Origin: an uncultured Muribaculaceae bacterium
Lineage (GTDB): Bacteria > Bacteroidota > Bacteroidia > Bacteroidales > Muribaculaceae
DNA: 64,000 nt
Direction of reading: 5' to 3'
Assembly (NCBI GenBank): GCA_910587925.1
Contig: CAJUOC010000005.1
Location: forward strand, 39,094 to 103,093
The position numbers and the translations under genes were made by a program. The notes under the pieces were generated by a model. It saw only the letters and a list, made by a program, of their open reading frames with translations. It was not told the DNA's origin and ran no database searches. Below are positions 8,988 through 16,757 of this stretch, piece after piece (the stretch's first letter is position 1; every line of letters starts with the position of its first letter).

Positions 8988-9899
8988 TCAGGCGATGCGC
9001 TCGGCCACGCGCAGCTTGGCGCTGCGGCTGCGGGGATTGGCCTCGACCTCGGCGGCGTCGGCCGTCACGGGTTTGGAGCCGCAGGGGCGCAGGGGGGTAT
9101 GGGCGCGGCCGTAGATGTCTTTTTCGAGGCGGCCCTCAAAGTTGCCGCTGCGCATGAAATTTTTCACGAGGCGGTCTTCGAGCGAGTGGTAGGTGATGAT
9201 GGCGAGGCGGCCGCCGGGGCGCAGCACCTCGAGGGAGGCGGTAAGGAAGCGGCGCAGGGCGTCGAGCTCGCCGTTGACCTCGATGCGCAGGGCCTGGAAC
9301 ACGCAGGCGAGCTCTTTTTTCTGACGGCGGGGGTCGATGAGGGGCTCGAGCACCTCGAGCAGACGGCTCACACGCTCGATGCGGCCTGCCGAGCGGGCGC
9401 GCACGATGGCGGCGGCCATGCGGCGGGCGCCCTGCACCTCGCCGTAGAGGCGCAGTATGTCGGCGAGGCGCTCCTCGGGGTAGTCGTTGATGACCTCGAC
9501 GGCGGTGAGGCGGGCGCGGCGGTTCATGCGCATGTCGAGGCGGGCGTCGGCGCGGAATGAAAATCCGCGGTCGGCCTCGTCGAAGTGATGAAATGACACT
9601 CCGAGGTCGGCCAGGATGCCGTCGACGCTCTCCACGCCGTAGAAGCGCAGGAAGTTGGCCAGATAGCGGAAGTTGCCCCATACCATGGTGAGGCGGGGGT
9701 CGGCGTCGGCGCGGGCGATGGCGTCGCTGTCCTGGTCGAAGCCGAAGAGGCGCCCGTCGCGGCCCAGAGCGGCGAGGATGGCACGCGAGTGGCCGCCGCC
9801 GCCGTAGGTGGCGTCGACATACACGCCGCCCGGCCGCACATCAAGCGCGGCGATAGTCTGAGGCAACAAAGCCGGTATATGATAAACTTCCTGACTCAT
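8988..9899 (-). CDS. rsmH: RsmH, 16S rRNA m4C1402 methyltransferase
   Basis: SAM-dependent N4-methyltransferase acting on C1402 of 16S rRNA in the decoding centre. I choose ATG 9899 (MSQEVYHIPALLPQTIAAL), giving 303 residues, near the usual 300-315; an ATG 21 bp upstream would add an unconserved leader. Signatures are VDATYGGGGHSRAIL for SAM binding, GILADLGVSFHHFDEADRGF, and the C-terminal TYHSLEDRLVKNF. It is the first gene of the cluster here; mraZ, which normally precedes it, is absent. Confidence 0.95.
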   Translation of the reverse strand: MSQEVYHIPALLPQTIAALDVRPGGVYVDATYGGGGHSRAILAALGRDGRLFGFDQDSDAIARADADPRLTMVWGNFRYLANFLRFYGVESVDGILADLGVSFHHFDEADRGFSFRADARLDMRMNRRARLTAVEVINDYPEERLADILRLYGEVQGARRMAAAIVRARSAGRIERVSRLLEVLEPLIDPRRQKKELACVFQALRIEVNGELDALRRFLTASLEVLRPGGRLAIITYHSLEDRLVKNFMRSGNFEGRLEKDIYGRAHTPLRPCGSKPVTADAAEVEANPRSRSAKLRVAERIA

Positions 9900-9940
9900 A
9901 GCACATTGCCCGGCAGCCATAGGGCCGCTTTTCGGGCTTG

Positions 9941-9973
9941 TAAAGTTAGGAATTTTTCGTGTCTGTTTACAAA
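9941..9973 (-). promoter_or_regulatory. Probable promoter of the dcw cluster
   Basis: On the minus strand TTTG (9970-9973) is followed after 21 bases by TAACTTTA (9941-9948), a one-mismatch version of the Bacteroidetes TAnnTTTG element. It lies about 42 bp upstream of the rsmH start in the only sizeable gap before the cluster. The spacer is slightly long, so confidence is moderate. Confidence 0.5.
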
Positions 9974-10058
9974 TGAAAACAGACTTTTTTCGCCGCGCCG
10001 CGGCAAAAAGTTATTAACACGGTGATTTTGCGGAGCCTGCCGTGTTTACAATTGCAAA

Positions 10059-11642
10059 TCAACCCTCGGCGCCGTGGGGCACGGGCGGGTAGTCGAGGGT
10101 ATAGTGGAGGCCGCGCGAGGCGTGGCGCTCCTTGGCCTGGCGCATCACCAGATAGCCCACGTTGATGATATTGCGCAGCTCGCATATCTCGCGCGACACC
10201 TTGGAGCTCTTGAAGAGGCGCTCGGTCTCCTCGTAGAGGATGTCGAGGCGGTTCCAGGCGCGGTCGAGGCGCAGATTGGAGCGCACGATGCCCACGTATG
10301 TACCCATGATCTGGCCCACCTCGCGTATGCTCTGGGTGATGAGCACCATCTCCTCGGGGTGGCGGGTGCCGTCGTCGTTCCAGTCGGGCACATCGTGGCG
10401 CAGGGCCAGGCCGCCCAGGCGGCCGACGGCGTGGCGCGCGGCGGCGTCGGCATACACGACGGCTTCGATGAGCGAGTTGGATGCCAGGCGGTTGCCGCCG
10501 TGCAGTCCGGTGCACGAGCACTCGCCCAGGGCGTAGAGGCGGTCGATGCTCGACTGGCCGTCGAGGTCGACCTTGATGCCGCCGCAGAGGTAGTGGGCGG
10601 CGGGGGCCACGGGTATGTAGTCGCGGGTGATGTCGATGCCCAGCGAGAGGCACTTGCGGTAGATGTTGGGGAAGTGGCGGCGGGTCTCCTCGGGGTCTTT
10701 GTGGGTCACGTCGAGGTATACGTGGTCGTCGCCGTGGAGCTTCATCTCGGAATCGATGGCGCGGGCCACGATGTCGCGCGGCGCCAGCGACAGGCGCGGG
10801 TCGTACTTGTGCATGAACTCCTCGCCGCGCAGGTTGCGCAGCACGGCGCCGTAGCCGCGCATGGCCTCGGTGATGAGGAAGGAGGGACGGTCGCCGGGAT
10901 GGAAGAGGGCCGTGGGGTGAAACTGTATGAACTCCATGTCTTTGACCGTACCCTTGGCGCGGTATACCATGGCTATGCCGTCGCCGGTGGCCACCAGCGG
11001 ATTGGTGGTGGTCTGGTACACGGCGCCGGCGCCGCCGGTGGCCATCACGGTGACGCGGCTCAGGAAGGTGTCGACACGGCCGGTGGCCTGGTCGAGCACG
11101 TAGGCGCCGTAGCAGGTGATGTCGGGGGTGCGGCGGGTGACGATGCGGCCCAGATGATGCTGGGTGATGATCTCGATGGCAAAGTGATGCTCGTAGATGT
11201 CGATGCCGGGGTCGCGGCGCACGGCCTCGATGAGGCCGCGCTGTATCTCGTAGCCGGTATTGTCGGCGTGATGGAGGATGCGGAACTCCGAGTGGCCGCC
11301 CTCGCGGTGGAGGTCAAAGCTGCCGTCGTCGCGGCGGTCGAAGTTGACTCCCCAGCGTATCAGCTCCTCTATCTGCGAGGGTGCGCGGCGCACGACCTGC
11401 TCCACGGCCGCAGGGTCGCTGAGCCAGTCGCCCGCCACCATCGTGTCGTGGATGTGCTTGTCGAAGTCGTCGACCTCAAGATTGGTCACCGAGGCCACAC
11501 CGCCCTGGGCCAGGGCCGTATTGGCCTCGTCGAGGGTGGTCTTGCAGATGAGGGCCACGCGCCCGTGGCGCGCTACCTTCAGAGCGAAACTCATGCCGGC
11601 TATACCGGAGCCGATCACCAGAAAATCATACTCGCGTGTCAT
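10059..11642 (-). CDS. nadB: NadB, L-aspartate oxidase
   Basis: FAD enzyme oxidising L-aspartate to iminoaspartate, first step of de novo NAD synthesis; NadA, the next enzyme, is encoded separately at 37.3-38.2 kb. Start is ATG 11642 (MTREYDFLVIGSGIAGMSF), giving 527 residues, typical for the family. The dinucleotide-binding GSGIAGM, the ALAQGGVA motif, the MEFIQFHPTAL active-site region and GLHGGNRLASNSLIEA are all visible. The start overlaps the nitroreductase stop by 4 bp. Much longer open frame upstream is only a shadow of the neighbouring gene. Confidence 0.96.
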   Translation of the reverse strand: MTREYDFLVIGSGIAGMSFALKVARHGRVALICKTTLDEANTALAQGGVASVTNLEVDDFDKHIHDTMVAGDWLSDPAAVEQVVRRAPSQIEELIRWGVNFDRRDDGSFDLHREGGHSEFRILHHADNTGYEIQRGLIEAVRRDPGIDIYEHHFAIEIITQHHLGRIVTRRTPDITCYGAYVLDQATGRVDTFLSRVTVMATGGAGAVYQTTTNPLVATGDGIAMVYRAKGTVKDMEFIQFHPTALFHPGDRPSFLITEAMRGYGAVLRNLRGEEFMHKYDPRLSLAPRDIVARAIDSEMKLHGDDHVYLDVTHKDPEETRRHFPNIYRKCLSLGIDITRDYIPVAPAAHYLCGGIKVDLDGQSSIDRLYALGECSCTGLHGGNRLASNSLIEAVVYADAAARHAVGRLGGLALRHDVPDWNDDGTRHPEEMVLITQSIREVGQIMGTYVGIVRSNLRLDRAWNRLDILYEETERLFKSSKVSREICELRNIINVGYLVMRQAKERHASRGLHYTLDYPPVPHGAEG

Positions 11643-12373
11643 CGCTGTATCAATGTTGCTATAGGAGTGAGAGTTGGATGCGGATTGCGGGGCGCGCCGA
11701 GGGTATACATCGGCGCGGCCACCAGGAAGTGACACAGGGCTATGCCGCAGTCGAGAGCGTCGAAGCGGCCGGTGCCCAATGCGTAGACATCGATGGAGCC
11801 GTCGCGGTTGGCGGCGAAGCGCCAGGGCTGTCGGTTGCGGGCGCTCGGGGCCAGGCGCGCGGCCTCTATGCCGCGCATGGCCTCGGGGGCGGGGGTGCCG
11901 GCCACCACGAGCTCGGCGGCGCTGTGGCGGGAGGCCGAGCGGATGGCGCCGCGCATGATGCGCTCGGCCAGGCGCAGGCGTCCGGCCGGATAGCCCGCGG
12001 CGATGACGGCACACGGCCCGCCGGCGGTGTCGCCCAGCGAGCGCTCTATGGCGCGCCGGTCGTAGGTGGCTCCGAGCCACACTGTGCCCAGGCCACGGCG
12101 CACGGCCTCGAGCACAAAACGCTCGCCGGCCATGCCGGCGGCCACGGCGGCGGCCGTGTCGGCGGGGTCGCAGAGCACGGCGGCGTAGGCCGGTGTGCCG
12201 CTTATGACGCCGTATGTGCCGATACGCACGCCGTCGAGCGCGCCTTGCGGCGGCAGACGCAGGGCGGCCGTGGCCTCGGCGCCGCACTCGCGCAGCAGCG
12301 CCGCACCCGGCGGTGTGTGGGTGAAGGTGCGCACCGAGCGGCGCTCCTCGATGGCTTGCAGCAGTGTCAGCAT
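11639..12373 (-). CDS. Nitroreductase family protein (TM1586-like)
   Basis: A 244-residue protein resembling putative flavin-dependent nitroreductases of the TM1586 type, which carry two half-domains of the fold in one chain. The opening EERRSVRTF is the FMN-phosphate contact motif of nitroreductases, and LAPSARNRQPWRF in the second half is the other FMN-binding signature. Substrate is unknown. It overlaps nadB by 4 bp and the SUI1 gene by 7 bp; the linkage may only reflect compact packing. Confidence 0.85.
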   Translation of the reverse strand: MLTLLQAIEERRSVRTFTHTPPGAALLRECGAEATAALRLPPQGALDGVRIGTYGVISGTPAYAAVLCDPADTAAAVAAGMAGERFVLEAVRRGLGTVWLGATYDRRAIERSLGDTAGGPCAVIAAGYPAGRLRLAERIMRGAIRSASRHSAAELVVAGTPAPEAMRGIEAARLAPSARNRQPWRFAANRDGSIDVYALGTGRFDALDCGIALCHFLVAAPMYTLGAPRNPHPTLTPIATLIQR

Positions 12374-12714
12374 AGGCGTGCCTTGTGTCCGAGTGCTGTG
12401 AGGGCGTCGACCACGGCGCGGCCGCGGTCGCCCTGTATGAGTATCTCGCCGCCGCGGGCCGAGCCGCCGGTGCCGAGTCGCCGCTTCAGCGCAGCGGCCA
12501 GCGCTTCGATGTCGGCCTCGGGATAGTCCCCGGCAAAGCCGTAGATGATGGTGGCGACCTTGCCGCCACGGCCCTTGCGCTCGACGCTCACCCGCAGCAG
12601 CCCGGCAGATACGGGCGCGGCGGCCTCAGGCGCCGGCTCGGGATCGGCGGCGCCGTCGGCAGGGAGCAGGGCACCCAGGGCGGCGCGCCAGTCGTCGGTA
12701 TCGGGGCGGCTCAT
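12367..12714 (-). CDS. SUI1/eIF1-like translation factor (YciH family)
   Basis: A 115-residue protein whose C-terminal two thirds is a SUI1 domain: LRVSVERKGRGGKVATII, then the helix EADIEALAAALKRRLGTGG and the closing ARGGEILIQGD with G in the usual turns. The first 35 residues are Pro/Ala-rich and probably disordered. Bacterial YciH proteins bind the 30S subunit and influence initiation fidelity in vitro; the physiological role is unsettled. Overlaps both neighbours by a few bases. Confidence 0.88.
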   Translation of the reverse strand: MSRPDTDDWRAALGALLPADGAADPEPAPEAAAPVSAGLLRVSVERKGRGGKVATIIYGFAGDYPEADIEALAAALKRRLGTGGSARGGEILIQGDRGRAVVDALTALGHKARLC

Positions 12715-13154
12715 GGCTGGTGATGGTCTATGGCGTCTTCCTCCTCGATGACGAGGGAGTCGCGCGGTATCTCGAGATATGAGCCCACACGGTCGAGCAC
12801 CATCAGGCGGCCGGCATCCTCGCCGGTGACCGAGCGCAGGAAGTGCTCGACGGTATCGGGCGCGAGCTGGCGGGCGCGGGCCAGGCAGCGGGCGGCCGAG
12901 GCGTCGTTGGCCTCGACTTCCGACGGGCTGCTCAGCCTCACCAGTGCCCGCGACAGCTCACATAGCTGGCCGGGGGTGAGGGCGGCGAAGGCGGCAGAGT
13001 CGGCCAGCAGGCGCTCGGCGTCGCGCTGGGCGCCGTGGCGGTCGCCGCGGTCGAGCTCCGAGGTGATGCGCCCGACCGTATCTGAGCCGACGGGAGCGCC
13101 GCACGAGCCAAGGAGCATGGCCACCAGGACCATCATTATGACTGTGAGCCTCAT
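12711..13154 (-). CDS. Small lipoprotein of unknown function
   Basis: A 147-residue protein with a lipoprotein signal peptide (MRLTVIMMVLVAMLLGSCGA; lipobox LGSC, Cys18). The mature part is helical and acidic, with A/L-rich stretches such as ARQLAPDTVEHFLRSV that could be TPR-like. I do not recognise a family. It overlaps ribH and the SUI1 gene by 4 bp each, so it is certainly expressed with them; a similar small helical protein beside ribH occurs in related genomes from memory, but I cannot confirm homology here. Confidence 0.75.
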   Translation of the reverse strand: MRLTVIMMVLVAMLLGSCGAPVGSDTVGRITSELDRGDRHGAQRDAERLLADSAAFAALTPGQLCELSRALVRLSSPSEVEANDASAARCLARARQLAPDTVEHFLRSVTGEDAGRLMVLDRVGSYLEIPRDSLVIEEEDAIDHHQP

Positions 13155-13633
13155 AAATCCTTGACGTGCTTGGCAAATGCCATCATCTTCAGGGCGGTAT
13201 CGGCTGCCTCGGCTCCCTTGTCACCGCAGGGACCGCCGCAGCGGTCGAGGGCGTCTTGCTCGGTGTCGACGGTGAGCACGCCGAAGATGACAGGTATATC
13301 GCACTCGGCATTGAGGTGGGTCACACCCTGGGTCACACTCTGGCACACGTAGTCGAAGTGGGGTGTGCCGCCGCGGATGACGCAGCCGAAGACTACGACG
13401 GCGTCGTAAAGCCCGGTCTCGATGATGGCCGAGGCGCCGAAGGTGAGCTCGACGGCGCCGGGCACTGTGAATGTATCGACCGAGTCGGCCGCCACTCCGC
13501 GCGCGGCGAGGGTGGCGCGGCAGCTGTCGGCCAGGGCGCCGGTGATGTGGCCGTTCCACTCGGCCTGCACTATGGCTATGCGCACGTCGGTGTCGACGGT
13601 GGCGCTGAAGGGATTGGGTACGTAGGTAGACAT
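13151..13633 (-). CDS. ribH: RibH, 6,7-dimethyl-8-ribityllumazine synthase
   Basis: Penultimate enzyme of riboflavin synthesis, condensing ribitylaminouracil with dihydroxybutanone phosphate. At 160 residues it has the standard size. Seen motifs are VQAEWNGHIT (pyrimidine site), VPGAVELTF, VVVFGCVIRGGTPHFDYVCQSVTQG with the catalytic His, and IPVIFGVLTVDTEQDALDRCGG. Other rib genes are not in the window. A 28-bp AT-only-rich gap separates it from the PfkB gene. Confidence 0.96.
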   Translation of the reverse strand: MSTYVPNPFSATVDTDVRIAIVQAEWNGHITGALADSCRATLAARGVAADSVDTFTVPGAVELTFGASAIIETGLYDAVVVFGCVIRGGTPHFDYVCQSVTQGVTHLNAECDIPVIFGVLTVDTEQDALDRCGGPCGDKGAEAADTALKMMAFAKHVKDL

Positions 13634-13661
13634 ATATATTATATATAGGAGAGTAGAGGGG

Positions 13662-14567
13662 TCATACTTTGCGCTGCCATGACTCGGTGAGCGAAGCTGC
13701 GGCGGCGCGGGCCGAGGCTACGGCCGCCGTGAGGAGGTCGCGGCGGATGTCGGCGCCCGGGGTGTCGAGGTCGGCGGGGCGCAGGTCGGAGGCCACGATG
13801 CCCGATACCAGGCCGGCGACGATGCCGGCATTCCAGTGCAGCGACAGGCAGGTGTCGGCGGGTATCTCGACCGAGGTGACATCGTGGCCGCTGAAGTAGC
13901 TGATGTGGCGGCAGGCGGGATCGACACTCACCATCGAGCGGCAGTAGAAGTCGATATGGTCGGCATAGCAGCGGGCGTCGGAGTCGATGCCGAAGATGAG
14001 CCGGAGGTCTTCGCCGCGGGCCACCACCAGATGGGCCGTCTCGAGATTGTCGAGTATGGCGGGCATCACGCGGGTGATGCGGCTCTCGCGTCCGGGCAGA
14101 AATCCGGGGAGGTATACCATCAGGGCGCCGCGCTCGCGGCAATTGTCGAGAAAGCGGGCCATGCGGGCGCGGGTGCGGGAGTCGATGGCGTAGTATCCGC
14201 CGTATACGACGATGCAGCTGTCGTCGACACGCGGCCACACGACATCGAAGTCGGCCGGCCCGTAGTCGGCATAGCGGGTGACGTCGACGCCGCCGCCCGT
14301 GGCGTCGGTATACAGCTGCAGGGGGGTGCGGCCCTCGGTGAAGCGGTCGATACACCGGGTGTCGGCACCGGCCTCGGCGAGAAACTTCACCACACGGTCG
14401 CCGGCGGGGTCGGCGCCGGCCTCCGACACCACCTCCACTGCCAGCCCCAGGCGGGCGAGCATGGCGGCGGCGTTGATGATGCGGCTGCCGGTGACGGCGC
14501 CCACCGGGCGCTCGCCTTCAAATACTATGTCGAGGCAGCTCTCGCCTATGCAGATAATCTTTCTCAT
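13662..14567 (-). CDS. PfkB-fold sugar kinase homologue lacking the catalytic Asp motif
   Basis: A 301-residue ribokinase-fold protein beginning MRKIICIGESCLDIVFEG, with substrate-side SRIINAAAMLARLGLAVEVVSEAG typical of PfkB enzymes. Near the C-terminus, where active members have GAGD-x-F followed by a glycine-rich helix, this protein reads HWNAGIVAGLVSGIV; aligned on AGL, the catalytic base Asp is replaced by Ala. It may therefore be a non-catalytic or repurposed member. It sits 38 bp downstream of the SIS isomerase gene and may relate to sugar-phosphate metabolism, which is inference. Confidence 0.82.
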   Translation of the reverse strand: MRKIICIGESCLDIVFEGERPVGAVTGSRIINAAAMLARLGLAVEVVSEAGADPAGDRVVKFLAEAGADTRCIDRFTEGRTPLQLYTDATGGGVDVTRYADYGPADFDVVWPRVDDSCIVVYGGYYAIDSRTRARMARFLDNCRERGALMVYLPGFLPGRESRITRVMPAILDNLETAHLVVARGEDLRLIFGIDSDARCYADHIDFYCRSMVSVDPACRHISYFSGHDVTSVEIPADTCLSLHWNAGIVAGLVSGIVASDLRPADLDTPGADIRRDLLTAAVASARAAAASLTESWQRKV

Positions 14568-14605
14568 TGCGTGTGTCAGTCAGGTATGGGGGGGATGGCG
14601 GAGGC

Positions 14606-15214
14606 TCAGGAGCGCTCGCCGCGGGCGGCCGTGCCGAGGTAGCCGCCGTGGTGGCGTCGGGCATAGTCGGCGCGGTCAAAGGTGATGGACTCCATCACGT
14701 TGACCACCAGCACATCGCCTATGACGGTCATCATGGTGGTCGATGTGGTGGGCGTCAGGCCCAGGGGGCACACCTCGGGGGCCGGAGCAGTGAAGAGAGC
14801 CACATCGGCCTCGCGGGCCAGGGGCGAGTCGGGCTTGCCGGTGATGACGATGAGGGGTATGCCGGCATAGAGGCCGCGGGCGAGGCGTATCAGCTCGATG
14901 ATCTCGCTGGTCTTGCCGGAGTTGGATATGAGCAGCATCACATCGTCGGGCTGCATCACGCCCAGGTCGCCGTGCTGTGCCTCAGCCGGGTGGAGATACA
15001 CCGCCGGGGTGCCGGTGGAGGAGAAGGTCGTGGCGATATTCATGGCTATCTGCCCGGCCTTGCCCATGCCCGAGGTGATGAGCTTGCCGCGGCGGCGGTG
15101 TACATGCTCCACGATGAGCTCCACGGCGCGCTCATACTCGTCGGTGACGGGGATGGCGGCCACCGCGGCGCTCTCGGCCGCCAGGATGCGGCGCATAGAC
15201 TCCTTGATGTCCAT
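14606..15214 (-). CDS. Short KdsD-like SIS-domain sugar-phosphate isomerase
   Basis: A 202-residue single SIS domain similar to D-arabinose-5-phosphate isomerase, which makes the Kdo precursor for lipopolysaccharide. Signatures are TSGMGKAGQIAMNIATTFSS, the PAEAQHGDLGVM segment with the active-site His, ISNSGKTSEII and a closing HHGGYLG that resembles the family's HPGG-x-LG end. The two C-terminal CBS domains of Escherichia coli KdsD are absent; CBS-less forms are known in Bacteroidetes. Located 1 bp after purB's stop. Confidence 0.84.
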   Translation of the reverse strand: MDIKESMRRILAAESAAVAAIPVTDEYERAVELIVEHVHRRRGKLITSGMGKAGQIAMNIATTFSSTGTPAVYLHPAEAQHGDLGVMQPDDVMLLISNSGKTSEIIELIRLARGLYAGIPLIVITGKPDSPLAREADVALFTAPAPEVCPLGLTPTTSTTMMTVIGDVLVVNVMESITFDRADYARRHHGGYLGTAARGERS

Positions 15215-15215
15215 A

Positions 15216-16559
15216 TCAGAATCCTGTATAGGTGGAGGGCGACAGGGCGTGGAGCTCGGCGCGCACGTCCTCGCTCACCTCCAGTGTATCGATAAATGCC
15301 GATATCGACTCGGCGGTGACGGCTTCGTTGGTGCGGGTGAGGGCCTTGAGGGTCTCGTAGGGGTTGGGGTAGCCCTCGCGGCGCAGGATGGTCTGTATGC
15401 CCTCGGCCACCACGGCCCAGGCTGCCTCGAGGTCGGCGTCGATGCTCTCGCGGTGGAGCAGGAGCTTGCCCAGACCCTTGAGGGTCGAGGCAAAGGCGAT
15501 GAGGGTGTGGGCCAGGGGCACGCCGACATTGCGCAGCACGGTCGAGTCGGTCAGGTCGCGCTGCAGTCGCGACACGGGCAGCTTGGCGGCCAGATGGGCC
15601 AGTATGGCGTCGGCCATGCCGAGGTTGCCCTCGGAGTTTTCAAAGTCGATGGGATTTACCTTGTGGGGCATGGCCGATGAGCCTACCTCGCCGGCCATGA
15701 TGCGCTGCTTGAAGTATCCCGAGGAGATGTACATCCATATGTCGCGGTCGAGGTCGAGCACGATGGTGTTGATGCGGCGCAGTGCGTCGAAGAGGGCGGC
15801 CAGATTGTCGTAGTTGGATATCTGGGTGGTGTACTCCTCGCGCTCGATGCCGAGGCTGTCGCGCAGGAAGGCGGCGGCGAAGGCGGGCCAATCGTGGCCG
15901 GGGAAAGCGGCGCGGTGGGCGTTGAAGTTGCCGGTGGCGCCGCCGAATTTGCCCGATACGGGCACCGCGCGCAGCTGCTCGAGCTGGCGGCGCAGGCGGT
16001 ATACATACACCATAAACTCCTTGCCCAGGCGGGTGGGCGACGCGGGCTGGCCGTGGGTACGTGCCAGCATGGGCACGTCTTTCCACTCGTCGGCCAGGGC
16101 CTCGAGCTTGTCGATGAGCGCCGCCAGGGCGGGCTCGTATGCCTCGCGCAGGGCGTCGGCCAGCGACATGGGCACGGCCGTGTTGTTGATATCCTGCGAG
16201 GTGAGGCCAAAGTGGATAAATTCCTTGTAGGCGGCCAGCCCGAGGCGGTCAAACTGCTCCTTGAGGAAGTACTCCACCGCCTTGACGTCGTGATTGGTCA
16301 CGCCCTCTATCTCCTTGATACGGCGGGCATCGTCGAGGCTGAAATCGCGGTAGATGTCGCGCAGGGCGGCCACTGCGTCGGGGTCGGCGCCGGCGAGCTG
16401 CGGCAGAGGTATCCCGGCCAGGGCGATGAAATACTCTATCTCTACTTTGACACGGTACCGGATGAGTGCAAATTCAGAGAAATAGCGGTCAAGCTGCTCA
16501 CATTTAGAGCGATAGCGTCCATCTACGGGCGAGATGGCGGTCAGCGGAGTCAGTTCCAT
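15216..16559 (-). CDS. purB: PurB, adenylosuccinate lyase
   Basis: Acts twice in purine synthesis, cleaving SAICAR and adenylosuccinate with release of fumarate. Start ATG 16559 (MELTPLTAISPVDGRY) gives 447 residues and matches the N-terminus of the longer bacterial PurB type; the open frame extends 27 bp further without conservation. The superfamily signature is GSSAMPHKVNPIDFENSEGN. Other landmarks are EIEYFIALA, THGQPASPTRLGKEF and the basic end of the active site. It is first in a run ending with nadB. Confidence 0.96.
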   Translation of the reverse strand: MELTPLTAISPVDGRYRSKCEQLDRYFSEFALIRYRVKVEIEYFIALAGIPLPQLAGADPDAVAALRDIYRDFSLDDARRIKEIEGVTNHDVKAVEYFLKEQFDRLGLAAYKEFIHFGLTSQDINNTAVPMSLADALREAYEPALAALIDKLEALADEWKDVPMLARTHGQPASPTRLGKEFMVYVYRLRRQLEQLRAVPVSGKFGGATGNFNAHRAAFPGHDWPAFAAAFLRDSLGIEREEYTTQISNYDNLAALFDALRRINTIVLDLDRDIWMYISSGYFKQRIMAGEVGSSAMPHKVNPIDFENSEGNLGMADAILAHLAAKLPVSRLQRDLTDSTVLRNVGVPLAHTLIAFASTLKGLGKLLLHRESIDADLEAAWAVVAEGIQTILRREGYPNPYETLKALTRTNEAVTAESISAFIDTLEVSEDVRAELHALSPSTYTGF

Positions 16560-16583
16560 GGGCTGGTTGCGATAAATAATGCA

Positions 16584-16591
16584 CAAAAGTA
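16584..16591 (-). promoter_or_regulatory. purB: Putative -7 element for purB
   Basis: Minus-strand TACTTTTG fits TAnnTTTG and ends 24 bp before the purB ATG. No good -33 TTTG is seen at 19-20 bp spacing, so this is a partial match. Confidence 0.45.
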
Positions 16592-16620
16592 ATGAAAAAT
16601 CCGCTATCCGCCGCCCCTTT

Positions 16621-16669
16621 CCCCCGAAAACCTGCGCGGACTGTTCAGGGGGGGCGGACTATTCGGGGG
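16621..16669. other. Inverted repeat between purB and ompA
   Basis: CCCCCGAA (16621-16628) is repeated inverted as TTCGGGGG (16662-16669) around a 33-base spacer. It lies between the purB promoter and the ompA terminator. It could be a second, weaker termination structure; there is no adjoining T-run. Confidence 0.35.
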
Positions 16670-16710
16670 AGCGACTGAACCGTTGCGCCGGAGGCGCTCT
16701 GATACAATGA

Positions 16711-16738
16711 AAACCCCCGGCCGCGGGGCCGGGGGTTT
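16711..16738 (-). terminator. Rho-independent terminator after ompA
   Basis: AAACCCCCGGCC, loop GCGG, GGCCGGGGGTTT forms a 12-bp perfect stem 20 bp beyond the ompA stop, followed on the minus strand by a short T-run (TTTTC). The position fits termination of the ompA transcript. Confidence 0.85.
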
Positions 16739-16757
16739 CCGAGAGTCGAAAGTTGTG

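Noticed and set aside
11643..12287. N-terminal extension of nadB to 12287
   Set aside because: It only reads Arg/His-rich shadow of the nitroreductase gene; the FAD-binding motif follows the ATG at 11642 at the standard distance.
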